This document shows positions 38,034 through 50,689 of a stretch of DNA of 64,000 bases, one piece after another (positions within the stretch are counted from its first letter, which is position 1; every line of letters begins with the position of its first letter). The notes under the pieces are model-generated. The model was given only the letters and a program-made list of their open reading frames with translations, did not search any database and had not been told where the DNA came from. Position numbers and translations under genes: made by a program. The DNA is from Callaeas wilsoni (lineage: Eukaryota; Chordata; Aves; Passeriformes; Callaeidae), in assembly GCA_013398955.1 (NCBI GenBank), contig VWPU01024347.1, forward strand, positions 17,595 to 81,594, written 5' to 3'.

Positions 38034-39130
38034 CCAGCCCAGGCACCACATAAAAGCTTTGATGAATCAAACAGCTGGGAACAGGAGAAACAAATGTAGG
38101 AAATGGTGTGAGTCCTATCTGACTCATCTTTCTTAATGCTCAACTGCCTCAAAATCAGAAATACCTTAATTTCTCAACAATTTGCAAAATGCTCTATCTT
38201 CTGTTCTCACTTGTCTAATACCCTTGTAATGCTGTTTTAAACAAGGATTCTTAAAGCACATTTAGAAAGAGAAAAGCCTTTAGAAGAGCACCTGTGGTAA
38301 ACCACGTATCTAGTTACATTAAAAACAGTACAGAAATTTCAGTAAGTATGACAGAAAAAGTTTACTCATGTGGCACTGCAAAGACACCAGAACTTCAGAG
38401 CTGTCTTAAATATGACAGAGTGCTTTCTTCAGTGCTGTAAACACCTCTGGATCAGAAAAATGTAAAGAATAATTTAACCTGCCTTTGTTAATACCCTTCT
38501 TTTTGGTTATACATTCAGTGTCACGTGTCTCAGAAAAACGTCAGTAAGATCCTGTCCTGTAAATTCAGATCTGTCAGCAGTGTCCAGTAAATGTCACATC
38601 ATGAAGACAAATACAAAAGAAATTGGAAATGTTGTAGGTATCAAAATAATATTCTGTATCAGTGTGTGTTTCTCTTTTCTTATAACATTCCAGGCTCTTC
38701 ACCTGACTTTGTGTAAAATATACATTTTACAAGCTAGGGGACACTTATTAATGACAGTTTCTTATGCTACTCAGCAAAGATGTGCCATTGTGAGGATACA
38801 AATAGGTTCAATCTCTTTATTAGAAAGATACTAACCAATAGAAACAAGAAAAATCGAACAAATAGTTACAATAAAAATACCCTAATGTGAAGATTGTACC
38901 CTGAAAAGGAAGAATAGACAAATGCCAAGGAAATTTACTATTGTTATTCATATGGAAACCTCTCAGGCGCTGGAAGAAGTGGCTATATAAATTCTTGGTA
39001 GCTTCCTGAATAGGCTGCTTCACGTCATTTCAATATTAATAAAGTGAGGCATAATGATCAGGGAGTAACAGTAAAAATTCAGGGATCTCTTCCACATGCA
39101 TATTTTCCAAAGGAAAAAAGAAAAAGCTTT

Positions 39131-39146
39131 TATATGTATACATATA
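39131..39146. repeat. 16-bp perfect AT palindrome
   Basis: 'tatatgtatacatata' equals its own reverse complement. It sits in a longer TA-rich stretch, so a low-complexity origin is likely. Confidence 0.9.
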
Positions 39147-41073
39147 TACATAAAAATTATATATTATATGACAAAAGCCATCTCACGTGTAAATACACAG
39201 TTTATTAAAAAGTCCAGAGAACCCAAGCCCCACTAGCATCCCCAAATACTGCAAAGCAGCAGAGGCTTCATGACTCGGGATGAAGAAAAAAACTTTATAT
39301 GCTATTTACATATAAAGAGGTGACCACAGGAATGAAGATTAATCTTTATTATTACTAAAGTTTGTAGAAAACTCTGTCTTCCACATAATGCTTCAGTCTA
39401 AATTACATTCCCCGAAAGACAGACTTCAGTATTTCCACAGCACATTCGATTTGAAAAATAATTTTATTTCCTTTCAGCTATTTTTCTACCCTTAAATATT
39501 TATGACATGTAACTATTAGGGCATAATTTGAGGCACAGGAGGAAGTATATCTGTCTTCTCCTTCAGTGTTTTTTAAAAATAAACCCCTTTCTTTTCTTGT
39601 TTTCCATAAGATACTAGAGTTAACTAGTATTAATCTTAACTTTCTATATCAAATACACTGAAATAGCAAGTTTATTATTAAATAGAAAGTCTATCGAAAT
39701 AATTAAGCTAGAACTCCTTTTTTTCTCCAAGGAAATCAGAAAATAAAGTCATTATATTTTAAAAGAACCGTTAATTTGGAAACTTTCCTTTCTTTAGCAT
39801 TCTCTGGCATAGAATGTAAATTGCAATTAAAATAGATATTTATGAAGAAGTTAAGAATGATCTGGTAAAAACCTTTACTGCGGTCCCAAGACGCATAAGA
39901 AAATGTAACTCAGTGTGAACAAAAACCAGTGTTCTGAACTCTACCTTCTCCTTGGAGAAAATGAAGGTAAGGTCCAAAAATTCTGTGTTAATACATAAAT
40001 ACTCCTTAGGCAAGTTTATATATATACACACTTCAAAAACCATGTTACCTACTAAAACAGAAGCGTGTATACAGCAAACACGCTTATGGTCAGTCTGGAA
40101 CCTTTGGGTAGTCAGGCCATTCTAAGTACAGGCTGCAGTGCACAAAATTAATCAAAGCATGCGCAGTCTGGTTACTAAAGATACTCTAACAACACTGCAT
40201 CTGGGTAATGCACACTTTGCTATACACTACTGTTTATTTAGAAAGCTTATGCAATAATCTTCTACCTGGAATACTTTATAAACTGTGACTATTTTTTGAA
40301 AGAGGAAAGAAAGAGAAAAGGAGAAGGAGACGGTTGAATTAGTCTGAAATCTTAGAATGTCCTACTCTGTTTACACACAGGCTAGAAGATTTCAAGATTA
40401 GAGTCATAGTTTCAAATTAGAAATTACTTGCTTTGTGGATTGATTTAGGCTGAGAATCAAATGAATATAGAGATTTTACACAAATTTTGCTGTGTTTGGG
40501 AACATTTTAGTTTCTGCTAATGAGAGACAAAAATTTTCAAGAGTAATCAGGTATGAATTTAATCCATAGTTTAGTACTTGGAACAGACTGAGCTGCCACA
40601 AGCAACTACTTAATGTCTAATTATTCTTAATTCAACAGAAGGAAGAGCTTTTTTCCCCCCCTTACAATTAGTTAAAAAATTCACATTAATCACTGCACTG
40701 AAATATAAAACCTGTATTTGCCTGTCAGCAAAGAGGGCTTCCTGACGTATAAAATCTACTTAAATAATAGAAGAATCCTAAAGACTATATCTAATTATAA
40801 TGGATTATTAGAATAAGGAAAAGAGAAATGACAGATTACTGAGATGATTTTCAATAAGCACAAACTTAGACATATGGATGTTTGAGACACATTTACAGGT
40901 ACATTTAGAAATCTGCCATTAATATTTTCTATCAAAATAATTATTGTCTTTTACTTGTCAGGCATAATGAAGAAGAATGACAGGCACTGTAATACTTTCC
41001 AAGTGCCATAAGAAAAAGGTATCGTAATGCCAGAAACACCTACAGATAAAACATAACTTGTGGCAGAACTTAC

Positions 41074-41224
41074 TTTCTGCTGTCTGAAGTATTATCTCAT
41101 CAAGCTCTTTTTCAAGTTTTTCGTAAGTATCTAGTCTTGCTTGAAACTCAGAATTCTGTGTTTGAAGCTCAATAATGCGGGTTTCACTAGAAGACTGAAG
41201 ACTGTAAAATTCCTTAGTAAGCAC
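41074..41224 (-). CDS. PIBF1: PIBF1 exon B
   Basis: This is 151 bp: 50 complete codons starting in phase 0 (GTG CTT ACT AAG) and one trailing A. The acceptor is TTCTCACAG and the donor GTAAGT. The peptide begins [20 protein letters not shown] and includes [20 protein letters not shown] and [10 protein letters not shown]. It is almost identical to human [20 protein letters not shown] and [16 protein letters not shown]. Regular hydrophobic positions indicate continued coiled coil. Conservation is high, as expected for a structural rod segment. The reading frame runs on into the intron to a stop, but the strong GTAAGT donor and the matching phase of the next exon make 41074 the true end. Confidence 0.95.
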
Positions 41225-42254
41225 CTGTGAGAAAGAATAATGGAGAGATCAGGCCTTAGTAATTCTAAGAAGCTGTCTGAAAAAGCTACAAGAATTTTAA
41301 AAGACAATTAGGAAAAGCCAGGTAACAACTAGAAAACAATCACACACAGCAGTCAAAATAGCATAAATGCAATAACTTTTGTCGCTTTAACTGGAATCTG
41401 ATTTCAGTCATCGATTTATGAAGATTCCTTTGCAGAATGCATATATGAAAATTTCACATTAAAGCTCTACCAGTCTTATTACTTATTAATAAAAGGTAAT
41501 AAGCCATCAACATTCAAGAATAATGTAAATACTTAATCCACTAAGCTTAAACAAAAAACTCTCATATTCAAAAGTAAAAGCTATGAAGGCATGTATAATA
41601 ATTTAAGTTTGATATAGTGCTTGATAATAGGAAACAACATTGACCAAATAAATAAACATCAAACTGGAATAAGAAAATCCTTGGTACGTTAAGTAGCAAT
41701 CCACATACTTTGCAGAAAAAATCCCACCAAAACAGGTAAAGTAATAACCAAGTGGTACTGCTGTTAAATTTCACACTAACTTCCTAAGTAAAAATCACCA
41801 ACATTCAGAATGACAAGTGAATACAGATTTTGAGATACAGAAATATATGCATAGTGTACAGAGCAGTAATACCAGAGTCACTGCCGAAACTATGAAAGAA
41901 TATACAATGCTTAGAGAAACAAGCCACTTGAATATAAAAAGTTCAGTCTAGTGTCACAGAAGAAATAAATGTATAGGTCAAAACTGGGCAACATGTAACA
42001 TCTGTTACCTAGTTTAGCAAGAGAAACTACTCTATGCCCTAAATAAAAGCAAGAGTTAGTCCAAAAAGCTGTAGCTGACCCACAAGATACCAGTGCCTAC
42101 ACTATTAATAAAGACCAACATCCTGTAACAGTAAGGGAAAAAACCTTAGTACATGAATGCTATATGTAAGAAAGAAAATTTTTAAATCCCAAGAATTCAG
42201 TCAAAAGGAACAAAAATAAAAACTTCTGACATCAAATATTTAAATTCTGCAAGA

Positions 42255-42302
42255 ATATTTCTTAATGAAAGAGCACTTAAGTGCATATTTCTTAATGAAA
42301 GA
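42255..42302. repeat. 30-bp tandem duplication with internal palindrome
   Basis: 'atatttcttaatgaaaga' occurs at 42255-42272 and again at 42285-42302. The 12 bases between them, 'gcacttaagtgc' (42273-42284), are a perfect palindrome. Confidence 0.95.
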
Positions 42303-42989
42303 ACTTAAAAATGTCTCTCTAAAGAGAAAAAGTGCCACAAGTGTTAGTAGAATTGAATGTCAAATATTCCAGTTATTATCAGATCAAAAAATTTCCACAA
42401 AGAAAATGAAAATATAACTCAAATTGAACTACATTCTCCAAGTCTAGACATATTTGTGAAATTAAAAATCTGTTCAGCAGTCTCTAAGTTTAGCAAAACT
42501 GGCACTCCCAGTGCTTGTGACCACAACTAATCTCATCAGCCAGGATCTGAATGTCCCAATACAGACAAAACAAGAAATTACAGTCTATCTGAAACTCTCT
42601 AATTCTGTTTCCACTCTATAGTTCCTTTTCATAAACAACTTAGGCAGGTTCAGCACTAGAAATGTGGGGACCTGAAGACTGGCATCCTTCCCCAAAAAAC
42701 AAAGTCTGCCATAAATGTCACTTTCTTCTGTCCTGTCCAGTTTGTATCCTGACATTTATGTGAAACATACACTGCCAAACTCATTTAAATCTCATAAATA
42801 GGACTCTGTGATATGTTTCTGGGACTACCTTTGGACAGGTGAAGAAATTTTGTTTTAAATTAAGTTTTCTCTGTGGAATACTCATATTTCCAAGATTAAA
42901 GTAAATGAACAGGATATGATACGTACGTTTGAAAGATAATGAATTCTAAGCTTGTAGAGATAAACAGGCTCAAGTGTTTAAAGCCAACA

Positions 42990-43776
42990 TAAACAGGTGC
43001 ATTGGCTGCAGGTGCCCAAGCTGTGTCCCTCAGCCAAGGGCGATGGACCTCAAGGAAACTGTATTAATTAAAGGACAAAAATGCTGCACGGCAGGGAGGA
43101 GTGAGGGGAAAAAAGTGAGAGAGAGCCATGGTGCCGACACTGAGGTGAGAGAAGGTGTGGAGGAGGTGCTCCAGGGGCCAGGGCAGAGACCCCCTTGCAG
43201 TCCATGGTGAAGCAGGTTGCCTGCCTGCAGACCACTAAAGACCACACCAAAGCAGATGTCCACACTGCAGCCCATAGAGGACCCAGGCTGGAGCAGGTGG
43301 ACATGCCCAGAAGGCACTGCAACCTGTGGAGAGCCCAAATAGGAGAGTTTCTCCTGAAGGAACCAGCAGGACATGGAGGATCCAAACCAGAGCAGGATAT
43401 AAAAAAGTGTGAGGCGGAAACAGAATCACAGAGGAGCTGTTATGGACCAACTTGAACCCCTATTTCTCATTCCTCCCCGCACTGCTCCGGAAGGGGAGGT
43501 ACAAGAGTCAGAAATGAAGGAGGGAAGTTAAAATAAAAGAGAACAGGGTGGGGAAAGATGTTTTACTTTTTGTCTTTGTTTCTCACCATCCAACCTATGT
43601 CAATGGGTATTAAGTGAAATTAGTTTTCCTCAGGTCAAATCTGTTTTGCCCATGATGGTAATTGGCAAGTGATCTCTCTATCCACTCTAGAGAGGAGTGA
43701 TCTCCTCCTCTTCAGGAGGAGGAATGAGTGACTGGCTGAGTGTCTGGCACCTCACCAAGGTAACCCGTCATGCTAG
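42990..43776 (+). mobile_element. LTR-like dispersed avian repeat, copy 1
   Basis: This GC-richer block includes near-tandem phrases such as 'cccaggctggagcaggtgg' and 'aacctgtggagagccc', then a tail with 'ctgttttgcccatgatggta' and 'attggcaagtgatctctc'. The tail matches, in opposite orientation, the copy at 63851-64000: 'ttttgcccatgatggtaa' (43644-43661) differs by one base from the reverse complement of 63983-64000. I recall this family from bird genomes as an LTR-like element of several hundred bases, but I do not assign a family name. It is non-coding here. The 5' boundary is set by the composition change and is approximate. Confidence 0.65.
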
Positions 43777-44277
43777 GACAAGCAAGGTGAGGTCTTTTCA
43801 ATGCTGTATACGCCATGCTCACCTTGACTTTTTTAGCTGTAAAAACTTATACCAGAATTGTATATCAATAAAAAGCATTTTATTACGTAACAATGCTATT
43901 ACAGATCCTAGTTGCAAATAATGATACTGAATTCACTGTACTTGTTCTGGTGAAACTGTCTTCTCTCCCTGCAATTGTCACACAGACATAAGCAGCTTTG
44001 TGACACAAGCAGGTAAGTATATCCCACACGAATGAGGTACTGTCTTTAACATCTTTCCATGAGAGACTGTTTTGCTTTTTCCTCTCCCCGTACTCGTGTT
44101 CCATTAAACTGATCAAACTTAGCAAGCTTTGTCATTTAACCCTGCTTCTGCAGAATTTGACGGAGATACTAATTCAGCCATGCCATGTTGTTACTTTTTC
44201 CCCAAGCTTTTCCCCATTACATTCTAATTGAAGACAACTATGTAATGCCTTGTAAAGTATTTCTTTATACAACATAC

Positions 44278-44443
44278 CTCCAGCTTTCTCTGGTATTTCT
44301 CACATTCCATTTGGCACTGTGAAAGATTCTTAGCTGTTTCTTGTTGCATGAGTTGAACATGTTCAGTTTCAAAGGACTTTAACTTACTTTGGTGAAGAAG
44401 TTCAGCTACTCTGCTTTCTGTGCCAAGCTGCATTTGTCTATAC
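44278..44443 (-). CDS. PIBF1: PIBF1 exon A (first exon in window)
   Basis: This 166-bp exon begins with one base that completes a codon split across the upstream intron, then 55 full codons, and ends on GAG before donor GTATGT. The acceptor is a T-rich stretch ending TTTTAG. The peptide starts [20 protein letters not shown] and continues through [20 protein letters not shown] and KYQRKLE. Human PIBF1 reads YRELQLSTES and KSFESERVQL at the same places, so the assignment is firm. It is charged, helix-forming sequence from the long coiled coil, with Leu spaced in heptad fashion and no catalytic motif. The preceding exon, expected to end in an EKHDQLLDR-like peptide, was not seen between 44444 and 64000, so the upstream intron exceeds 19.5 kb. 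Confidence 0.95.
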
Positions 44444-45159
44444 CTAAAAGAAAAATGAAAAAATAAGTTTTGATCATTCAAAAATAAGCAAAGTTGGAAT
44501 ATATCCTAGTTCTGTTGATTAGAGGCATAAATTTCAAAAATTATTATAGTATTTTTGAAGACCTTAGTAGGTATTAGTATGGTTATCTATGTAACTATTG
44601 TAACCTCTATTTGAAATATCATTAGGAAAATTCAATATTATAATGACAACACAACACAGTAGGTGGAAAATTCTGTCAATAGCTTTTCTAAATATGTTGT
44701 TAATGCAGAATCAAATGTTAATGACCTTACAGTATACCTTATTTTCCTTATTTTTAAAGAGTTAGATCAATGTGAATCTCTTTCTTGGTACACAAATGTA
44801 TGCACTGATGTCTTTTCATGGGAGAGACACTAACGAAATGTTGTCTCTCCTCTTCACCACCATGTGTTACATGTGATAGGGAGAAGTGGTATTAGACATC
44901 AGTGATATCAATGGTGCACCCTTTGAGATGTCATGGGTATCAGCTACACTGCTTTTTTCCATACCTAAAGATATGAAGAAAAGTCAGACCACAATGGTGT
45001 ATTAATTTCCACAGTCACTCAGAATCACAGATACTTCTCAAAAAGCAGAAATGAAGTATAATTTGAGAAAATCACTATAAGGTGTCACTATAAGTGACAA
45101 ATAATATTCTACTTAGAACTGGACTTCATCTATTTTATTCATTCATTCTACTGAACAGG

Positions 45160-46090
45160 CAATCTCAAAAACGAGGTGTAAAAAAGTTTGCTGATGGAAT
45201 ACTACACTATTAAATAGTTGAAAATTTAGGTGATGTGAAGAACAGGAGAAAATCTAATGAATCTTAGCATTAAATAACATATGAAATTCAAAAGAGATAT
45301 ATGCAAAGTAAATCACAGGTTTTAAAAATGCTCCTGAGCATATACATAAAATGATGAACTCCTAGCTGACTATTTTCATTCATAAGTGAGTTCTTGGGAT
45401 TTATTATACTTGATAAAACCATTAAAACTTTGGTTCAGTTTTAAATAATGGTCAAAACATTTTGGAAATTACTCTGGAAGAAATAAATAATACAGAACTC
45501 ACTGTGTCACTTTGCAATTCCATGTTGCTGCCTGCATTACTGAATGCTGACAACCATTCTAATACCTCACCTCACAAGGAACAGACATGTCAGAGCATCA
45601 GAGAAGGGCAGGAAGGGCTACCTCTGACATCCAGCAACATCACGCACTTACACAAATGCACTGTGAGGAATAAACCACTTAAGCAAGCTAGGACTCTACA
45701 GCTTGGAAAAGAGATGGTGTAAGGAAAAGGAAGAAATAAGGGGCCTGTCACATCATGAGAATGGAGAATGGAGATAGGAATCAACTGTATTTTCCAGTAG
45801 ATGAATGAAAAGTCATCTAATGATGCAGAGTGAGAACAAATATAAATCACTCTTCATGCATGAGAGCTGTGGAATTCCTTACTGTAAGATGCTGTGCATG
45901 CTAAAAATTAACACTTATTTGAAAGAATACTGAACAACTTCCAGCAGAGAAGTCCTTTGAGAACCATTACATGCAAGATGGTACTTCTCACACTGAAGCC
46001 ACTTCACAACAAATTGTAGGATTGCCAGATGGGCAATTGCTGGGTTTACTCTAACCCAGCATGGCTGTCGTGTTAGCTGTCATCTGTCAA
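45160..46090 (+). mobile_element. ancient CR1/L3-like LINE remnant
   Basis: Scattered but collinear landmarks of an old CR1-type LINE occur on the plus strand. They are 'aaaaaagtttgctgatgg' (45181), 'aaattcaaaagagatatatg' then 'caaagtaaatcac' (45284-45317), 'aagctaggactctacagctt' then 'ggaaaagagatgg' (45686-45718), 'cacatcatgagaatggag' (45750) and 'gctgtggaattccttactg' (45868). Spacing between them fits the consensus I know. Divergence is far greater than in the other CR1 copies, so insertion was early. No open frame survives. Confidence 0.6.
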
Positions 46091-49000
46091 ATAACAGTTG
46101 CAAGACAATTCCATCCTATTTACCACCTAATCTTTAGGTGGGATGGAGAATGTTTAACAAAAACAAGGGGATTACTTCAAGTATTTTCCCTGAGGATTTC
46201 AGATGTAGGAATGTTTCTAAGGCACAGAGGGAGCAATTTTCACTGGAATTAATACAAACAGAACAAACAGGTGTCACTATGACGTCCCTGATAATCACTC
46301 TGTAGACATCCATCTATGTGTAAATAGTCCAATGCATGAATAAGATTTTTTCCTCACTGGCTGCATGAGCAGTGCTTCGAAGTTCTGCTTACTGAGCTCA
46401 TGAGAAGTTTTTCTTTTAAAAACAATTTTCTTTATTTAATAGTATGACATTTGTTCTCAAACAGAGTTACTGCACTCAAGCTGCTAAATGCCAGTTACCT
46501 ATTTGACTACTCCAGTAGTTTTCACTTAGGGATGCTTTTCAAGTGCTGATACTTTAAGTACTTCATCACTGCTTCCTGACTGTATGTTCCTGTTTTCATT
46601 TTACCACACATAAAAAAATTTCAGCACTCTTGAATTCTCCACACTTTGTACATGATTGACTGAAGACAAGACACTAAATCTGTTCTGGTATACACATTGT
46701 TTACCATCCTGGGAAGAATGTTTTGTTCCAAAATGAGTTAAGTCTTCATGAAGATACATGTCATTCAGCCAACAATGCAATGAAACACACAAATTTAATT
46801 ATCAGTTATATTTATTGACTCTGAACAACAAATTCGCCCTTTCCGCCTCAACACAAAACAAACAGCAATGCCTTCCTGTACACAGCCTGTAGATCTTCAA
46901 CCACTCTGAGCTTCAATGATCTGTATTATATTAAGCTGACACACTGGAAACATGCATGAACAGAGGCAATCCATACTTCTCTGTACCTACTTTCTGTACT
47001 TGGTGGAGAAGTCTGTAGTTCTCTGATGATTCTACTCAATCAATTGGGTGCCTTCAGAGCATGCTTTTCAACCCAATCATGAACAGTAACTTCAGAAAGA
47101 AATTTTATACTTTGTTTTGGAAATTTGAAGTAGCTTACATGAGAGTGATCTGTTTTGCACTGGCAAGGTTATGAGGGGTCTGTTTTCTTTTAACCTTACT
47201 ACACTGTTGATCTCACTAGTAACTCCTCCACTATAGCACCATTCAGAGTTTCTTCGCAATATTTGCTTTTACTCGGCCAGATAGTATCTCTGCTTTCTTG
47301 GCTACTATTTCAGCACAAGTGTGTGTGCATGTGTGTACAGAGTCATGTAACACAATGTGCTGAAATACATTCCTTTAACTGCCTAGATGGTCTCTAAGGG
47401 AAAACAAAAGAAAACAAAACCACCCAACACTTTAATACTACTGTTATGGAAAAAAAACCCAGTGGAATGTGGGTCTGCAGGATTTTTCTCCATCGAGAAA
47501 TTTTAGCAAACTTGATATAATGAAAGAGTAGAGTTTTTAGTCTCACAGAAGAATGAGGGTTTGGAATCAAAGAGAAATTACAGAGCCAATGAAAAAATCC
47601 CACAAGTAAGAATCATCTAGAATGAGGTCTCAATTTCTTTATGTCTCTGTGCCATTAGGCTGACCAGTCAATGATGCCTGAAGTTTGCTAAAGCGGTGAC
47701 ACAATGGTTACAAAAAAGATTATTTCTAGAGTAAAGGAGAAGAGAGAATACTCAGAGAGGGACCTGAACTCTCTTTCATAAGGTTTGAAAGATTTTTCAA
47801 TTAGAGGAGCTTGTTTTTCAAGTAGTGGATAATAATACAATAACCTGTCAAAATATGCACACCAGAGAGCAAAGGGAAAGATTTAATGGTAAAATCATGT
47901 AGTCTGGACACTGAAGAAAATATGGCAACCAACTGTTTTTTTGAAGGGAAGAACTGTAAACTGCCCATCTAAAAAACCTGAGATGTACAGCAGTACTCCT
48001 TAAAAAGGTAATTGAACACTGAAGTACATTAGAAGACAATTAATTTGTAAAATTAAGCTTTCAAGAAGTGGCAAATCCTGGTATTAAATTTGTTAATAAG
48101 AAAGAATGACAAGCAAGTAAAAAAAATAATGTATCTTCCAAAGAAAGTCCTACCAAAATTATACGAAATGCAAACTTAATTTTGTAATTTTCTAATTTTG
48201 TAAAGCTGATTATACCAACCCAAAGCTTTGTGGGATATATTTTAGAAATTATTTTCAAGTTTAAAAATGGAAAAAACCCCTGCAAGTTGTGAAATCATCT
48301 TGAGTCCACAGTTGGATCAGTTCCAGATCTAAGATTTTTAAAGCAATTAGAATATACTCTCATATTTGTACAAATGTCTGTGCTTTGGTTCAGTGCCAAA
48401 TTTGCAAAGAAACCTAAATGCTACAGACATTTCTTCCCTAACCTGTCCTCTTGCAAACCTCCCACTTCCAGCCCCAACATGTCCTCTAATGTTCCTGCCC
48501 TTCTCCCTCTCTGTCCCAGCACCAGTCCAGACATCTCTTGAATTCCAATTCTATTTTCATTCTTTATTCCCTGGGCATATGTTTTTCTTCTCACTTATGT
48601 TCATAGCCTATTCAGCTTCCCTTCCTATCTTATCGCCCCACTCTCCAAATTTTGGATTTCCCTCTACTCCTCCATCACCCTTGTAGTTTGGCACCCTTCC
48701 TCAAATCCTACCCACCCATACCTCTTGCAATTTGAGGTTCAAATCCCAGTTTAACTTTCTCAACTTCTGCAACTGAGTCTGCCTGTTAAGGCTTCCTCAC
48801 TTCCAAAGAGCCCTAAGCTAAGCATAAAAGTACACAACTGAATTTTCCTTACTCTCCTTTGTTCCAATTGGAGTCACAGAAGGAGTAACAGTGGTCTAGA
48901 TAGGCCTCAATTAAATTCAGTCATGTCACCAACTGCACAAATCCTGTCCATACATGCAGCAAACTGCCAGACTCCAGTTCAAACATGGGGACTCAAAGGT

Positions 49001-49706
49001 GTTGTTTCCACTGGTTCTCTTTCTGATCCTTGGTACTACAAACTGGTTGGCTTATTTCTCAATCAAAAATATCCCATGGTTTGTGTTCACATGCTACTCA
49101 CTAAATAACTAAAAATGTAGGAACTCAGATCCTTAGTTTTCAAATGCTTTCATTGTTCAGCTTTTGCAGCACTCAGGTCAAGTCTGATTAGTCACGTATC
49201 TGCCTGATTTCACAAAATGAAAGTCTGTTTTAATATTTACTAGAAAATGGTAAGAAATCTGTCATTCATTTAAAATACATATTTTATGACTTTTTAAACC
49301 AACTTTATAGGCATTTTCAGTTTTTTGTAGTATTTATTACTTCATTCATGTCTATCAAATACATCAAATTATTTCTAATCTGGTCTAAAACAACAGTGCA
49401 CTTTCTAACAACAAATTTAAATACCTCCAACAACAACAGCAAAGCTCTGAGTATAATGATTAAACAGAAGATGAAGCGTGTCATCTACAAATTGTTTAAG
49501 CAATGAAAAAGTTGTTTGTTGAAATAATTTTCACTTAAAATTTGTTTTTCCCAAACAACATGCTGAGATTTTTTTCAGCACAATATTGCTGGTTCAGGTT
49601 GTAGTTAAAAAAAAAATCCAGAAACATATAGCTTAGATGCTAAAGGGTAAAGTTGATTTAACATTCAAGTTCTTACCAGATGTTACATTTGCTTCGTATC
49701 AAGTAA

Positions 49707-49913
49707 TTAAACATACAGTACTTTTGCATGTGGTTCAGTAAAATCTGAGAGAGAAAGCTTAGAAGCTTTGTTTAAAGCTGCTTGCTTCAAAGCAGATTTT
49801 TGTGTTTTGCGGCATTCTAAGCATTTATTTTGTATTGGCCTCTGATCCTCATTCTGTTGAAAAAACTTCCACATACTATTTTGCAGTTTGTAGGAAGTGC
49901 TAGTTCCAAACAT
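49707..49913 (-). pseudogene. short frame resembling a BED-type zinc finger half
   Basis: This 68-codon minus-strand frame contains SMWKFFQQNEDQRPIQNKC followed by LEC, that is W-K-F-F, about 12 residues, then C-x2-C (residues 14-34). BED fingers of hAT transposases and ZBED proteins typically have an aromatic W...F pair followed by C-x2-C and, some 20 residues on, H-x3-5-[HC]. Here only one His (EPHAKV) appears near the end, so the finger is incomplete. It could be a remnant of a hAT-type DNA transposon or chance. No terminal inverted repeats were found around it. Confidence 0.2.
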
Positions 49914-50665
49914 CCATGCTCAGCAAGATAAGCAGTTAGTTTACACTCCTTGTAGCTTCAAGACACCTAAACCCAAAATCACTTCTGCAATAAACAGGAG
50001 TTCTTCAGAATGCAGGACCCATGTATTCTTTCTACCCTCTCTAGACTAATACCCAGTGTACAGCAGACTACCAGAAGGAACAATATGAAAGATGTGTCTG
50101 CCTTAAATGTATCTGCTGAATCATGCTGACTGACAGGGACAGAAATCCATCTTTATTTCTTTGTCTCTGGACTATGCAATTGTGCTTTCTTTTATTTGCC
50201 TCTGACTCTGTGAAACATAAGATTCTTTCCTGCACCAAGACACAGCTTCAAGACTACTGAGTAGAGACTGCTTCTGCCAAGCCTGTGCTTGGAAGTCATA
50301 CTTCAGTCATGAGAATTTCCTAATAAAACTTCACTAGGGAGTTTTCTCTCAATCCTGGAGCTCTGATGGGCATCAAATCTAGCCTTTCACTTACTTAAAG
50401 TGCATTCTTTATTTTGGGCAACTGTAAAAAAAGAACAGCAACTCCTGTAATGCCTTTCTTACAAAAAATGAAGCAGGGTGGAATTGCTACTCTGCAATAG
50501 CTCAGTGCTGCCGATGCATGCTTAGTTTGCTGACTTATCTAGACTGTTATTACTTGGTTTAAGTAATCAGCATATTTATTGATTCTTTTGTTATTTGTTT
50601 CAATGAAATAAACACAGAAGATGTTAAAATAACCTAAGTGAACTTTACCAGTATACAGACATTTA

Positions 50666-50689
50666 TTAAGGATGTGACAGCATCCTTAA
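50666..50689. repeat. 9-bp inverted repeat
   Basis: 'ttaaggatg' (50666-50674) and 'catccttaa' (50681-50689) pair exactly across a 6-base spacer. Short enough to be chance in 64 kb. Confidence 0.85.

Larger units (their letters stand above)
41225..44277 (-). other. PIBF1 intron A-B, 3.1 kb
   Basis: This intron contains a 30-bp tandem duplication (42255-42302) and a plus-strand LTR-like repeat (about 42990-43776), which is visibly richer in G and C than the flanks. The 41225-42254 and 43777-44277 parts show nothing recognisable. Confidence 0.85.

Noticed and set aside
37686..38152. Three overlapping minus-strand frames of 89-121 codons
   Set aside because: Low-complexity Ser/Pro/Leu/Phe readings of the purine-rich tract; all three frames being open is a composition effect.
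43030..43455. Cluster of open frames on both strands, including Cys-rich ones
   Set aside because: Fall inside the GC-richer LTR-like repeat; no retroviral or host protein resemblance.
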